Shown: positions 23,041 to 32,270 of the stretch, piece after piece
Position numbering within the stretch: the stretch's first letter is position 1
How the letters are laid out: each line of letters opens with the position of its first letter
Assembly (NCBI GenBank): GCA_036960375.1
Contig: JBALVY010000008.1
Span: 1-64,000, forward strand
Direction of reading: 5' to 3'
Length of the DNA: 64,000 nt
DNA from: CAWVSB01 sp036960375
Lineage (GTDB): Bacteria; Pseudomonadota; Gammaproteobacteria; Pseudomonadales; CAWVSB01
The notes under the pieces: generated by a model
The model's input: only the letters and a program-made list of their open reading frames with translations
Databases searched by the model: none
Told to the model about the DNA's origin: nothing
Made by a program: the position numbers and the translations under genes

Positions 23041-24582
23041 TTATGGCTTGGTTTTAGCTTGAGTTTTACTTTTAGCCTTGGCCTTAGGTTTGGCCTTAGG
23101 TTTTAGTTTTGGTTTTGGCTTGGCTTTAGATTGTTTTTTGGCTTTTACCGGTTCTGCGTCTTGGCCCAGGGCTTTCAGGTACATATTTCGCACTTCCCCG
23201 ACGTGATCGTTGACTGTTTCAGTAGTCCAGCTCGAGGTATCAACAGGTGGCAAAACTTCCACATTGACGGTAGCCGGGCGAAATACAAAATCGCCTTTGG
23301 GTGCTACATCACCCGCATTGTGGATGACGATGGGTACGATAGGCACGCCTGCCTGAATAGCTAAATGAAATGCACCTTTTTTGAATGGGGCAAGGCGGGG
23401 AGAAACAGTCCTGGTGCCTTCAGGCGCTAATACTATCGATTTTCCTTCTTTGTGCATTACGTCAATGAGAGGGCTCATGGCATCTATCGCGCTGGCGGAA
23501 TTGGATCGGTCGATAAATACCGTACCAGCAAATTCCATCACGGCGCCTATGACCGGATTTTTCTTAATCTCCTGTTTACCTATGCCGGCTATATCCTGGC
23601 GAAGCAGGCTGGCGACAATGATGACATCCGCTTTACTCTGATGGTTGAAAATAAAGACGGCAGGGCGCTGTTGCCATAAATAGGCCTCGTTTTTCACGTC
23701 TAAATCCAGGCCTATGAGCGCGCTGGCGGTATCGGCAAAAAGGGAGAAGGAGAAGTTCTGGGCTTTACGCTTGGAGCCTGTGAGAGCCCAAATGGGTAGA
23801 CCAGCGGCGAAACTGGTTACCAGGCTGCCAGTAGCGGCAACCGAGCGAACATATTCCTGAAAACTGGGACGACCGCGGCTACCAAAACTGGCCACCGGCC
23901 AATCTCGCTCTTTGGCAATTTTACTCAGTTTGCGGTTGGGGTTGAGAGGTTGTGGGTGGCCTACATGCTCCAGTAGTTCCAGATCATCATGACTATCAGA
24001 ATAGAAAACACTGTTCTCTAGATCAACGCCGTGTGTCTTGGCAAGACCTTCGGCGGCTATAACTTTACCGTGGCCAGAACAGGTTGGACTGACTACGGTG
24101 CCGGTAAACTTGCCGTCCTCGACTACTAGTTGGGTACACAGGACATTATCGATACCGAGATCTCTCGCCGCAGGCAAGACCTGATAGGGGGTCGCGGATG
24201 AAATAATTGCTACCGTATGACCTTTGGCCAGATGCGCATCAATAAGCCCACGGGATTCAGGATAAACCAGCTTGGCTATCTGGCTAACATAGAGTTCTTC
24301 GCCTACATCGATATAAGTGGATTCGGACATGCCACGCATAAATTGGGAATTTATTGCCATCATGCCGGAGAAACCCATATTGCCCATGCCGAAGCTGGCC
24401 ATGGCAGAGATCATCTCAACAAATTCTCCGGCAGATATGTCCCCGCGACGCAGTTGTTCCTTAATTAGAGCCGTAGCTGAAAAGCCGGCAATAATGGTGC
24501 CGTCGAAATCGAAAAATGCGCCGATCTTCGGGCCGCTGGGTAGATTGTCTATACGCTGTAACAGTTCTCGATATGTCGCCAT
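23041..24582 (-). CDS. HAD phosphatase-PlsC acyltransferase fusion with Lys-rich tail
   Basis: 513 residues, paralogue of 17399-18880. HAD motif DFDGT at 25-29 and YSDSHDDLE as motif IV; PlsC half with HX4D at 314-319 (NHQSKAD), FIDRS, APEGTRT and VPIVPIVIHN. Unlike the paralogue it carries a tail of about 33 residues (480-513) made almost only of Lys, Pro and Ala, with a repeated KAKPK-like unit. Such tails may bind membranes, nucleic acid or acidic partners. First gene of the operon with plsB-like (11 bases downstream), gpsA and lipase. Confidence 0.92.
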   Translation of the reverse strand: MATYRELLQRIDNLPSGPKIGAFFDFDGTIIAGFSATALIKEQLRRGDISAGEFVEMISAMASFGMGNMGFSGMMAINSQFMRGMSESTYIDVGEELYVSQIAKLVYPESRGLIDAHLAKGHTVAIISSATPYQVLPAARDLGIDNVLCTQLVVEDGKFTGTVVSPTCSGHGKVIAAEGLAKTHGVDLENSVFYSDSHDDLELLEHVGHPQPLNPNRKLSKIAKERDWPVASFGSRGRPSFQEYVRSVAATGSLVTSFAAGLPIWALTGSKRKAQNFSFSLFADTASALIGLDLDVKNEAYLWQQRPAVFIFNHQSKADVIIVASLLRQDIAGIGKQEIKKNPVIGAVMEFAGTVFIDRSNSASAIDAMSPLIDVMHKEGKSIVLAPEGTRTVSPRLAPFKKGAFHLAIQAGVPIVPIVIHNAGDVAPKGDFVFRPATVNVEVLPPVDTSSWTTETVNDHVGEVRNMYLKALGQDAEPVKAKKQSKAKPKPKLKPKAKPKAKAKSKTQAKTKP

Positions 24583-24813
24583 GACTAAAGGGTATCCCGG
24601 TCCGTATATGCTTGATTTGATGGAGAGATATTATCATTCGAGTGTGACATAGCAACCAAAACTCTGGCATATTCGATATCGAGAGGCGCCATTTCAGATT
24701 CCTCCGGTACCGTATGGGTCTTCTTGATTGGAAAATGGACTTTATTGAACGGAGTGTTATGCTTCCTCGACCATAAAGATCCACCTGAAAATAGACAAAT
24801 AAGAGAGAAACCG

Positions 24814-25311
24814 ATGTTCAGGATTCAAGGTTTAGCCAGCGTATTAGCGGCCGTTTGTTTGACGGTTTTTTTGAGCTCTTGTAACAGTGCTCCTACCGTT
24901 AAATCAGATTTTCAAGCTTTTCAACCTACTAATCCCAACAATGCCGTCGTCTATTTATATCGACCGAAATCGCCATGGAACATTAAATCGGGTGAGTATC
25001 CCATGGCGCTTATTGATGACAAAGAAGTTGGCACAATAAAATATGAGCAACATCGAGTGCTTGAATTAGCGCCGGGTCGTTACAACCTGCGCATGACAGG
25101 GGCTAATCCTGAAGCCAAATGGACACTGCGCGAACTAGAGGCCAATGTATCGCTCAAAGCTGGCCAAACCTATTATTTTCGTATTGCTGTGAGTCGTAAT
25201 ACTGATGCAGAAAATATTACCAGTCCAACGGTATATGTGGTGTTCATGCAGCCGGTGTCCATTAAGGACGGGGCTCATGAGGTCAGTACTACACGCCTCG
25301 CAGATTCCTGA
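24814..25311 (+). CDS. DUF2846-like lipoprotein
   Basis: 165 residues from the chosen ATG. Signal peptide with lipobox LSSC (C at about 22), then VVYLYRPKSPWN, YPMALIDDKEVGTIKYEQHRVLELAPGRYNLRM and LKAGQTYYFRI, which fit the DUF2846 family of small beta-rich lipoproteins. The ATG at 24814 is preferred since the open frame further upstream encodes no signal. Role unknown. The 231 bases upstream, shared with the divergent HAD-PlsC gene, hold a 10-base palindrome TCGATATCGA near 24675 and nothing else obvious. Confidence 0.75.
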   Translation: MFRIQGLASVLAAVCLTVFLSSCNSAPTVKSDFQAFQPTNPNNAVVYLYRPKSPWNIKSGEYPMALIDDKEVGTIKYEQHRVLELAPGRYNLRMTGANPEAKWTLRELEANVSLKAGQTYYFRIAVSRNTDAENITSPTVYVVFMQPVSIKDGAHEVSTTRLADS

Positions 25312-25361
25312 CATCTTCGTGTTTTCCTTGTGCTGATTTGAAAGATTATTAAGGGGTTTTA

Positions 25362-26717
25362 GTGAAAAAGTTGGCTATTGGTCTACTCGGATTGCTGATT
25401 GCGATACTAGTTTATTCATCCTTCGTTCTGGGTATGGGGCCCCGATATATTTTCGGCGCGCCCTCAATGAGTGTGGGTATGGGTGCCAAATTGGCCTGCT
25501 CCAGTAGATATGTCACTGGTATGCCTGCTCAGTTAGCCGCAGACGACCTGTTAGTCTATTCACCATTATTCAATATTCTCTCATACGATTTTGACGACAA
25601 ACAGCAACACGTAACGGCGAGCGTTCTAGGTTTGCGGTCCGCGTCGGCTCAATTTTATCCCGGTTTTGGCTGTGTTTTAGATATTGGGGATACAAACTAT
25701 TTAGCCTCGGTAACCGCCCCGGTATCGCCGTCAACGACGGGTTTATGGCCGCAGGGTGATGAAGTAGGTGAACTTGATGTCGATTTGCAAAAAACCTTAA
25801 GCACCATAATGCGCAGGGATAATGAGGCTGGCTTACAGACGCGTGCGTTGTTAGTCGTACGTGATGGTCAGGTAGCCGCTGAAAGCTATGCTGAAGGTTT
25901 TGACGAAAACAGTATGTTGCTGGGCTGGTCGATGGCAAAAAGTATTACTGCTCTCATGATCGGTAATCTGGAGATGAAAGGCTTGATTCAGGCTGAATTA
26001 TCGCCAGTTTTTCAGCAGTGGGAAAATGACGCGCGCGCGGACATTACATTAACAGATATGCTGCATATGAGCAGTGGTCTGGATTTTATTGATATATATG
26101 AACCCGGTACTGAGGCAACCCAAATGTTGTTCGAAGTGCATAGCGCATCCGATTTGGCGATTACATCAAAAAGTGTTCTTACTGCAGGCAAACATTTTGA
26201 ATATTCTTCGGGTACGACTAACTTACTTTCGCGCCTGGTTTATGATCGTACCGGCTCCAGCTTACAGGCCAGTCTGGAGTATCTAGAGAGCGAAATACGT
26301 CGACCGCTGGGTCTACAGGATTTTATATTGGAACCAGATCCCAGCGGTGTATTTGTCGGTAGCTCATACTTGTATGCCAGCGCCAGGGATTGGGCTCGGT
26401 TTGGTCAGCTAATGCTCAATAAGGGTGTTTTAAATGGCAATCGACTTGTCACCGAAGATTGGGTGAAAAGAGCAGTCACGCCCAATGAGTCGGAAAATAC
26501 CAAGGCCTACGGTTATCAATTTTGGTTGAACCAGGGTGATGAACAACTCAGGTGGTCAGACTTACCCCAAGACAGCTATGCTGCAAGGGGCAATAATGAT
26601 CAGACTGTGATGACTATCCCGTCGGCCAATGTCGTGATTGTGCGTTTAGGTTGGACTAAATCCGGATACCCCGAAAATGAGAATTTTTCAGAAATACTGG
26701 ATTCGGCGCGTAAGTGA
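25362..26717 (+). CDS. Class C beta-lactamase-like serine hydrolase, membrane-anchored
   Basis: 451 residues. An N-terminal hydrophobic segment (about 4-24) is likely an anchor or signal. The catalytic S190-x-x-K193 is seen in GWSMAKSIT, with YSSGTTNLLSRLVYDRTG providing the tyrosine of the second motif. The closest relatives I can name by motif are the 6-aminohexanoate-dimer hydrolase (NylB)/esterase type of the beta-lactamase fold. The GTG start has AAGGGG upstream. Residues 40-140 form an extra N-terminal region I cannot place. Could be an esterase, peptidase or amidase acting in the periplasm. Confidence 0.85.
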   Translation: MKKLAIGLLGLLIAILVYSSFVLGMGPRYIFGAPSMSVGMGAKLACSSRYVTGMPAQLAADDLLVYSPLFNILSYDFDDKQQHVTASVLGLRSASAQFYPGFGCVLDIGDTNYLASVTAPVSPSTTGLWPQGDEVGELDVDLQKTLSTIMRRDNEAGLQTRALLVVRDGQVAAESYAEGFDENSMLLGWSMAKSITALMIGNLEMKGLIQAELSPVFQQWENDARADITLTDMLHMSSGLDFIDIYEPGTEATQMLFEVHSASDLAITSKSVLTAGKHFEYSSGTTNLLSRLVYDRTGSSLQASLEYLESEIRRPLGLQDFILEPDPSGVFVGSSYLYASARDWARFGQLMLNKGVLNGNRLVTEDWVKRAVTPNESENTKAYGYQFWLNQGDEQLRWSDLPQDSYAARGNNDQTVMTIPSANVVIVRLGWTKSGYPENENFSEILDSARK

Positions 26718-26794
26718 TAAATTAGCTGATGGATATCCCGCATCAGAAATTGACTTAAATACGTGACTACACTGGAAAGTATAGAGAGGTAATA

Positions 26795-27649
26795 ATGACT
26801 TCGTATAAAGATAAAGTGGCAGTGATAACCGGCGGAGCCTCTGGTATTGGTTTTGCCATTGCTCAGCGTTGTATGCGCGAAGGCATGAAAACCGTTATTT
26901 GCGATATAGAGCAAGGAGCTTTGGATAACGCTGAAGCAGAGCTTAAACTCATTTCTCAGGGTCGTGTCTATGCGGTTAAGGTAGACGTATCAAAAGCCAA
27001 ACAAATGCAGGCATTGGCTGATCGTGTACATCGTGATATGGGTTCAGCGTATTTGTTGTTTAATAATGCCGGAGTAGGTGGCGGTGGCTGCCTTTGGGAG
27101 CAAGACCTGGAAGACTGGGAGTGGGTGCTGGGCATTAACCTTATGGGCGTGGTACATGGCATTAAAGCCTTCGCGGCTAATATGGTTGCCAACAACGCAG
27201 GTCATATTATTAATACGGCATCGGTGGCGGGCCTGATGTCTGCCCCAAATACCAGCACATATACTGTTAGTAAACATGCCGTAGTTGGCCTATCTGAGGT
27301 ATTGTATGGCGATTTACGCAACGGCGGCCACGATGTTGGCGTTTCGGTATTGTGCCCGAGTTTTGTCAATTCGAAGATATATAACTCCGACAGAAATCGA
27401 CCGGAAGGTAGTATCAGTGAAGATAAGCAGGCGGAGCTGAGCGCCGCAGCAGACTTGGCAGGGGAGTTTTTTGCTGCTGCCATGGCACCGGCAGATGTCG
27501 CCGATCTCGTATTCCAGGGTATTGAACAAAAACGGTTTTATATCTTAACCCACCAGGGGATAAAGGCGCAGGTTGAAAAACGCATGCAAGCTATTATGAA
27601 TGATGGTCATCCCAGCGTTAATGGGCCCGAAGATTATCCCTTCGAGTAG
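26795..27649 (+). CDS. Short-chain dehydrogenase/reductase (SDR)
   Basis: 284 residues. NAD(P)-binding motif TGGASGIG, NNAG as the second glycine block (LLFNNAGVGGGG), Ser in NTASVAG, and catalytic YTVSKHA with Y and K four apart. The tail beyond residue 220 is longer than usual and mentions HQGIKAQVEKRMQ, resembling the long-chain-alcohol or fatty-acid-related SDRs. It is followed after 40 bases by a symporter gene on the same strand. Substrate unknown. Confidence 0.9.
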   Translation: MTSYKDKVAVITGGASGIGFAIAQRCMREGMKTVICDIEQGALDNAEAELKLISQGRVYAVKVDVSKAKQMQALADRVHRDMGSAYLLFNNAGVGGGGCLWEQDLEDWEWVLGINLMGVVHGIKAFAANMVANNAGHIINTASVAGLMSAPNTSTYTVSKHAVVGLSEVLYGDLRNGGHDVGVSVLCPSFVNSKIYNSDRNRPEGSISEDKQAELSAAADLAGEFFAAAMAPADVADLVFQGIEQKRFYILTHQGIKAQVEKRMQAIMNDGHPSVNGPEDYPFE

Positions 27650-27689
27650 TTTTCAACGGCGATAAGCGGGTATCACAGAGGATTGATAA

Positions 27690-29156
27690 ATGGCAGCTGA
27701 TGGTTTACTGATCAATTTTATTGTTTATGTCGCCGCAGTATTTGCCATTGGTATATACGCAGCCAAACGCACGCATAATGTGTCCGACTATTTACTAGGT
27801 GGCCGCTCACTGGGACCCAAAGTGGCGGCGCTTAGCGCGGGTGCCTCTGATATGAGCGGCTGGTTACTTATTGGTCTGCCTGGTTTCGCCTATGTTTCAG
27901 GTGTAGAGGCATTCTGGCTGGCAGGCGGCCTGTGTATTGGTGTCGCTCTGGCTTGGGGCCTGGTAGCCAGACGTTTACGCCTATATAGCTATGCTTTAGA
28001 TGACGCAGTGACCATCCCCATCTATCTTCAGCGCCGCTTTGCCGACAGCAGTCCCTGGCTGCGTATCGTGAGTGCGTCCTTTATTTTACTGTTTTTCCTT
28101 TTCTACGTCTGCTCTGGGCTGGTTGGTAGCGGCAAGTTGTTTGCCTCTGTTTTTGGTTGGGATTATCAAGTCGCTGTTGTGGTGGGTGCCACGGTGGTGG
28201 TGAGCTATACACTCATTGGAGGCTTCTTAGCCGTCTCCTGGACCGACGTATTACAAGCGATATTGATGACCATCGCGTTGGTGATTGTGCCCTATGTTGT
28301 GATCTCAGGCAGTGCTGACTTTAGCGGTTCTTTGTCCGATGTTAATCCGGAGTTACTCGACCCGTTTACTAATAATAAAGGTGAGCCCCTGGGCTGGATA
28401 GCCTGGGCCAGTTCGGTTGGCTGGGGTCTGGCTTATTTTGGTCAGCCGCATATTCTTGCGCGTTTTAAAGCAATGAAAGACCCGGCGATGATTCCCTTTG
28501 CGGCAGGTTTTGGTGTTAGCTGGTCGGTATTGGTTTATGTATTTGCCGTACTGGCAGGTATGAGCGGTGTGACTTATTTGGCAGAACCCCTGGTCGACAG
28601 CGAACAAGTATTCATGGTGTTAATCGAGTCGATCTTTCACCCCGCGGTAGCAGGATTTTTATTGGCGGCAATTCTTGCCGCTATTATGAGTACCGTAGAT
28701 TCCCAATTATTGGTGTCATCAGCCGCGTTAGCAGAAGATCTTTACGGTTTAAGGCGAGCGGGTGATTTACCCACCCAAAGCAGTTTGCGTTTAGGCCGCT
28801 CGGCGGTGGTTGTTATGGCAATCGTCGCAGCGATTATTGCGCTAGACCCTGACAGTTCGGTGCTGGGAATTGTAGGTTACGCCTGGGGTGGTCTGGGTTC
28901 GTCTCTTGGGCCGGCGGTATTGCTTAGCTTATATTGGCCGCGCATGACCAAGCAAGGTGCTTTGGCAGGGGTATTGGTCGGAGGCCTAACAGTATTGATT
29001 TGGGGCAGTTTGTCAGGTGGTATATTCGAGCTGTATGAGTTGGTGCCGGGATTCTTCTTTTCACTTAGTGCGATCGTAATCGTGAGTTTACTGACGCCGG
29101 TTCCTGAGCAGAGGGTTACCGCTGAGTTTAAAAAAATCTTGCTGCAAACTGACTAG
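27690..29156 (+). CDS. putP: PutP-like sodium/solute symporter
   Basis: 488 residues with 13 hydrophobic segments, the SSS family topology. The sequence NVSDYLLGGRSLGPKVAALSAGASDMSGWLLIGLPG is characteristic of sodium/proline symporters, as are the block near GWGLAYFGQPHILARF and the region IMSTVDSQLLVSSAALAEDLY, both very close to PutP. It should bring proline into the cell with sodium. No PutA gene is nearby. It is convergent with the RND gene, with 16 bases between stops. Confidence 0.9.
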   Translation: MAADGLLINFIVYVAAVFAIGIYAAKRTHNVSDYLLGGRSLGPKVAALSAGASDMSGWLLIGLPGFAYVSGVEAFWLAGGLCIGVALAWGLVARRLRLYSYALDDAVTIPIYLQRRFADSSPWLRIVSASFILLFFLFYVCSGLVGSGKLFASVFGWDYQVAVVVGATVVVSYTLIGGFLAVSWTDVLQAILMTIALVIVPYVVISGSADFSGSLSDVNPELLDPFTNNKGEPLGWIAWASSVGWGLAYFGQPHILARFKAMKDPAMIPFAAGFGVSWSVLVYVFAVLAGMSGVTYLAEPLVDSEQVFMVLIESIFHPAVAGFLLAAILAAIMSTVDSQLLVSSAALAEDLYGLRRAGDLPTQSSLRLGRSAVVVMAIVAAIIALDPDSSVLGIVGYAWGGLGSSLGPAVLLSLYWPRMTKQGALAGVLVGGLTVLIWGSLSGGIFELYELVPGFFFSLSAIVIVSLLTPVPEQRVTAEFKKILLQTD

Positions 29157-29172
29157 AGCAAATAAGACACTG

Positions 29173-32100
29173 TTAGCTTGCGGCAATCAGATCAGTTTCT
29201 GCGGTTTCCGTTTCTTTAATGTGGTGATCAGAAGATAACCATAAATAGACACTCGGAAGCACAAACAGCGTGAATAAAGTGCCGACTAGCATGCCGGCGA
29301 CTAAGATGATGCCTATGCTGTTCCGGGCTTCGGCGCCTGCTCCAGATACCAATACCAGGGGGAAATGCCCAAGCACTGTTGCACCGGTAGTCATCAGAAC
29401 CGGACGTAAACGCGTTGCGGCGGCTTCTCTTATAGCATCGTATTTACTTAAGCCCGCTACTTGCATCTGGTTGGCAAACTCAACTATCAGAATGGCGTTT
29501 TTGGAGATCAAACCGGCCAGCGTGATAAAACCTACCTGTGAATAGATATTGATACTGGTCCAGTCCAGGAATGTAAATAACATGGCACCGGAAAAGGCCA
29601 GTGGCACTGAACCGAGTAATACAATAAGCGGGTCGCGAAAGCTGTTAAATTGTATCGCCAACACAAAAAATACAAAGGCGAGGGCGACTCCGAGTACGCC
29701 AACTAAAGTATTTCCCTCTTGGCGCATCTGACGTGATTCACCGGCGTAATCGATAGTATAGCCGGTTGGTAATATATTGGCGGCGGCCTTTTCGATAGCT
29801 GAAACTGCAGCCTCTTTGGTCATGCCAGGTATGACGCCGCCAAAAATTCTAAACGAATTTTTTTGCTGAAACTTACCCAGAAAACGCGGTGCTGCCTTTC
29901 TTTCAAGACTGGCAATAGCCGACAATGGGATCAGTTCGCCGCTTGGCGTGCGCAGTTTCATGTCCAATAAACCGTCTGGCTCGGTACGACCGTGTTGTTC
30001 TACCATAGGTACAACACGATAGGCCTTGCCGTTCAGATCGAAACGATTAACGTAATTGCCAGACAAGAATAAACTCATTTGGCTACTGATATCTTGCAGG
30101 TTCATGCCCAAGTCGGCGACGCGTTCCCGATCTACCGTAAAGTGCCCTTGCGGCAGGTCAATGCGTAGGTCTGTATCGGCAAACATAAAGAGACCGCTAG
30201 CCATGGTGGCTTGCAGCATTTCTTCGGCATAGGGCAGCATTTCCATGGGTGTTTTGGATGACTGGATTACCACTTCAACGTCAAAATTACCTGCGGTAGG
30301 CAAGCCGGGATATAGCACCGGAAAAACTTGTACCCCACTTATGCCAGAAAGACGGGAGAATGCTTCGGGTAATAATTCCTGAACCGACTTTTCTCGCAGA
30401 TCATAGTCGACAAATTCCTGACCGCCAAAAGCACCGGAAGGCAGTACAATTTGCCACATGGCAAAGGTTCCGGGCAGAGAGCCCATCGTATCGACTACAT
30501 CATGCATATAGCTATTAGTATATTCCAGCGATGCCTCAGGCGGGCCGTTGACAATGATGTTAATGGAACCTTGGTCTTCTATTGGCGCTAGTTCCTGTTT
30601 TGAAAACAGATAAAAAGGTACTACTAGCAGGGTGCAAAATATGGCGACAGTTGCCACTTGTGGTGCACGTCCAAGGGTCGAGGAGAGCGCGAGACTGTAG
30701 CGATTTTGTAAGCGGGAAAAGAGAGAGTTCACCCACTGGGTTATTTTTCCTTCGTGTCCGCCCTCAGGGCTAACGTAGGCACTCATGATGGGCGACAAGG
30801 TTAAGGCAACTACGCCTGAAATTAATACAGCAATAGCCAAAGTAAAAGCAAATTCTTTGAATAGCACCCCGGTGAGACCAGACAAAAATCCTATGGGTGC
30901 ATAAACTGCTGCAAGGGTAATGGTCATACCAATAATAGGTGCTAGTAGTTGTCTGGAGCTTGCCAGTGCTGCCTGAGTTCGACTCATACCCTGACGCATA
31001 AAGCGCGCGACGTTTTCAACCACCACGATAGCATCGTCAACCACCAGGCCTACCGATAACACCACCGCTAATACGGTAAGTAGATTAAGGGAGAAACCCA
31101 TCAGCGACATGGCTGCGACCGCTCCCAATAGAGATATGGGTATAGCTATTAGCGGCACCAGAGCCGAGCGGAACGAACCCATAAAGGCGACAACTACGAT
31201 TCCGACTAGAAATATAGTCTCGGCCAGCGTGATAAAAATCTCTTTCAGTGCACTGCGCATATATTTCGTGACGTCGTAGCCGATACCAATATGCATGCCA
31301 TCGGGCAGCGTCGGGTTAATTTCATCCAGTGCGATGTAGAGCCTATCAGCTATATCAATTTCATTTGAGCCGGGTAACGGCCAAACCGAAATATAGATAG
31401 CGGAGTCCTGGTTCAGCCGCGCTATAACATTGCCCTCATCTTCACCCAGTTCGACACGTGCAACGTCGCGAATTCGGATAAGTGCATTTTGATCTTCGCG
31501 GATTACCAGTGTTTCGAAATCGAGGGCGGTTTGTAGAGAGGTGTTAGCCAGCAGATCTATTCTCTGCGAAGAGTTTTCACTGCGTCCGATAGTGGCGATA
31601 ATATTATTGTTGCGCAGTGCCGACTCCACATCACCTGCGCTAACATTAAACATTTTCATTCTATCCGGATCTAACCATATTCTCATGGCGGGGTAACGTC
31701 CACCCTCCAATCCCACCTTCTGTACGCCCGGGATAGCAGAAAGTATCGGATTAACCCGACGAACTAAATAATCTGTTGCCTCTGCCCGGCTGATACCTTG
31801 TTCCAATGGAACGTCGAGATAAAATCCGGCATTGGGACTATCCGCTCTAACCACATTTATTGAAGGGTCTTCTGCCCCGGGGGGCAGCTCGAAACGAATT
31901 TGATCAAGGCGGGATGACAATTCCGCCAGTGCCATAGTGCTGTTTTCATTTAGCTTCAACCACACTGTTACCTGGCTAAAGCCTGCTGTGGTGATAGAGT
32001 CGATATAATCTACACCGGGTACCGACGAGGCGACTCGTTCTATCGGATCAGTGATAAAACCTTGTACAACATCTGCTGGAGCGCCGACATAGGGCGTTTC

Positions 32101-32268
32101 AATAACCAGTGATGAACTTTCAATCTGTGGGAACTCGGCGATAGGAAGACTTAATGCAGCCCTAACACCTACCAGAATTAGCGCAAGACAAATTACGATG
32201 GATAACACTGGTCGGTGAACAAATATATCCGTGAACCGAGGTTTTTCTATAAGGTCGCCTTCGTGCAT
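29173..32268 (-). CDS. RND efflux transporter permease (HAE1 type)
   Basis: 1031 residues, standard for a MexB/AcrB-type pump subunit. Twelve transmembrane segments in the usual 1+5 and 1+5 arrangement with two large periplasmic loops. The proton-relay aspartates are in VGLVVDDAIVVVENVAR; the second half repeats GLISKNAILIVEFANQM. It exports hydrophobic or toxic compounds using proton motive force. Two bases separate it from its adaptor gene upstream. No outer-membrane factor or local regulator is in the window, so it must borrow a TolC-like channel. Confidence 0.96.
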   Translation of the reverse strand: MHEGDLIEKPRFTDIFVHRPVLSIVICLALILVGVRAALSLPIAEFPQIESSSLVIETPYVGAPADVVQGFITDPIERVASSVPGVDYIDSITTAGFSQVTVWLKLNENSTMALAELSSRLDQIRFELPPGAEDPSINVVRADSPNAGFYLDVPLEQGISRAEATDYLVRRVNPILSAIPGVQKVGLEGGRYPAMRIWLDPDRMKMFNVSAGDVESALRNNNIIATIGRSENSSQRIDLLANTSLQTALDFETLVIREDQNALIRIRDVARVELGEDEGNVIARLNQDSAIYISVWPLPGSNEIDIADRLYIALDEINPTLPDGMHIGIGYDVTKYMRSALKEIFITLAETIFLVGIVVVAFMGSFRSALVPLIAIPISLLGAVAAMSLMGFSLNLLTVLAVVLSVGLVVDDAIVVVENVARFMRQGMSRTQAALASSRQLLAPIIGMTITLAAVYAPIGFLSGLTGVLFKEFAFTLAIAVLISGVVALTLSPIMSAYVSPEGGHEGKITQWVNSLFSRLQNRYSLALSSTLGRAPQVATVAIFCTLLVVPFYLFSKQELAPIEDQGSINIIVNGPPEASLEYTNSYMHDVVDTMGSLPGTFAMWQIVLPSGAFGGQEFVDYDLREKSVQELLPEAFSRLSGISGVQVFPVLYPGLPTAGNFDVEVVIQSSKTPMEMLPYAEEMLQATMASGLFMFADTDLRIDLPQGHFTVDRERVADLGMNLQDISSQMSLFLSGNYVNRFDLNGKAYRVVPMVEQHGRTEPDGLLDMKLRTPSGELIPLSAIASLERKAAPRFLGKFQQKNSFRIFGGVIPGMTKEAAVSAIEKAAANILPTGYTIDYAGESRQMRQEGNTLVGVLGVALAFVFFVLAIQFNSFRDPLIVLLGSVPLAFSGAMLFTFLDWTSINIYSQVGFITLAGLISKNAILIVEFANQMQVAGLSKYDAIREAAATRLRPVLMTTGATVLGHFPLVLVSGAGAEARNSIGIILVAGMLVGTLFTLFVLPSVYLWLSSDHHIKETETAETDLIAAS

Positions 32269-32270
32269 AG

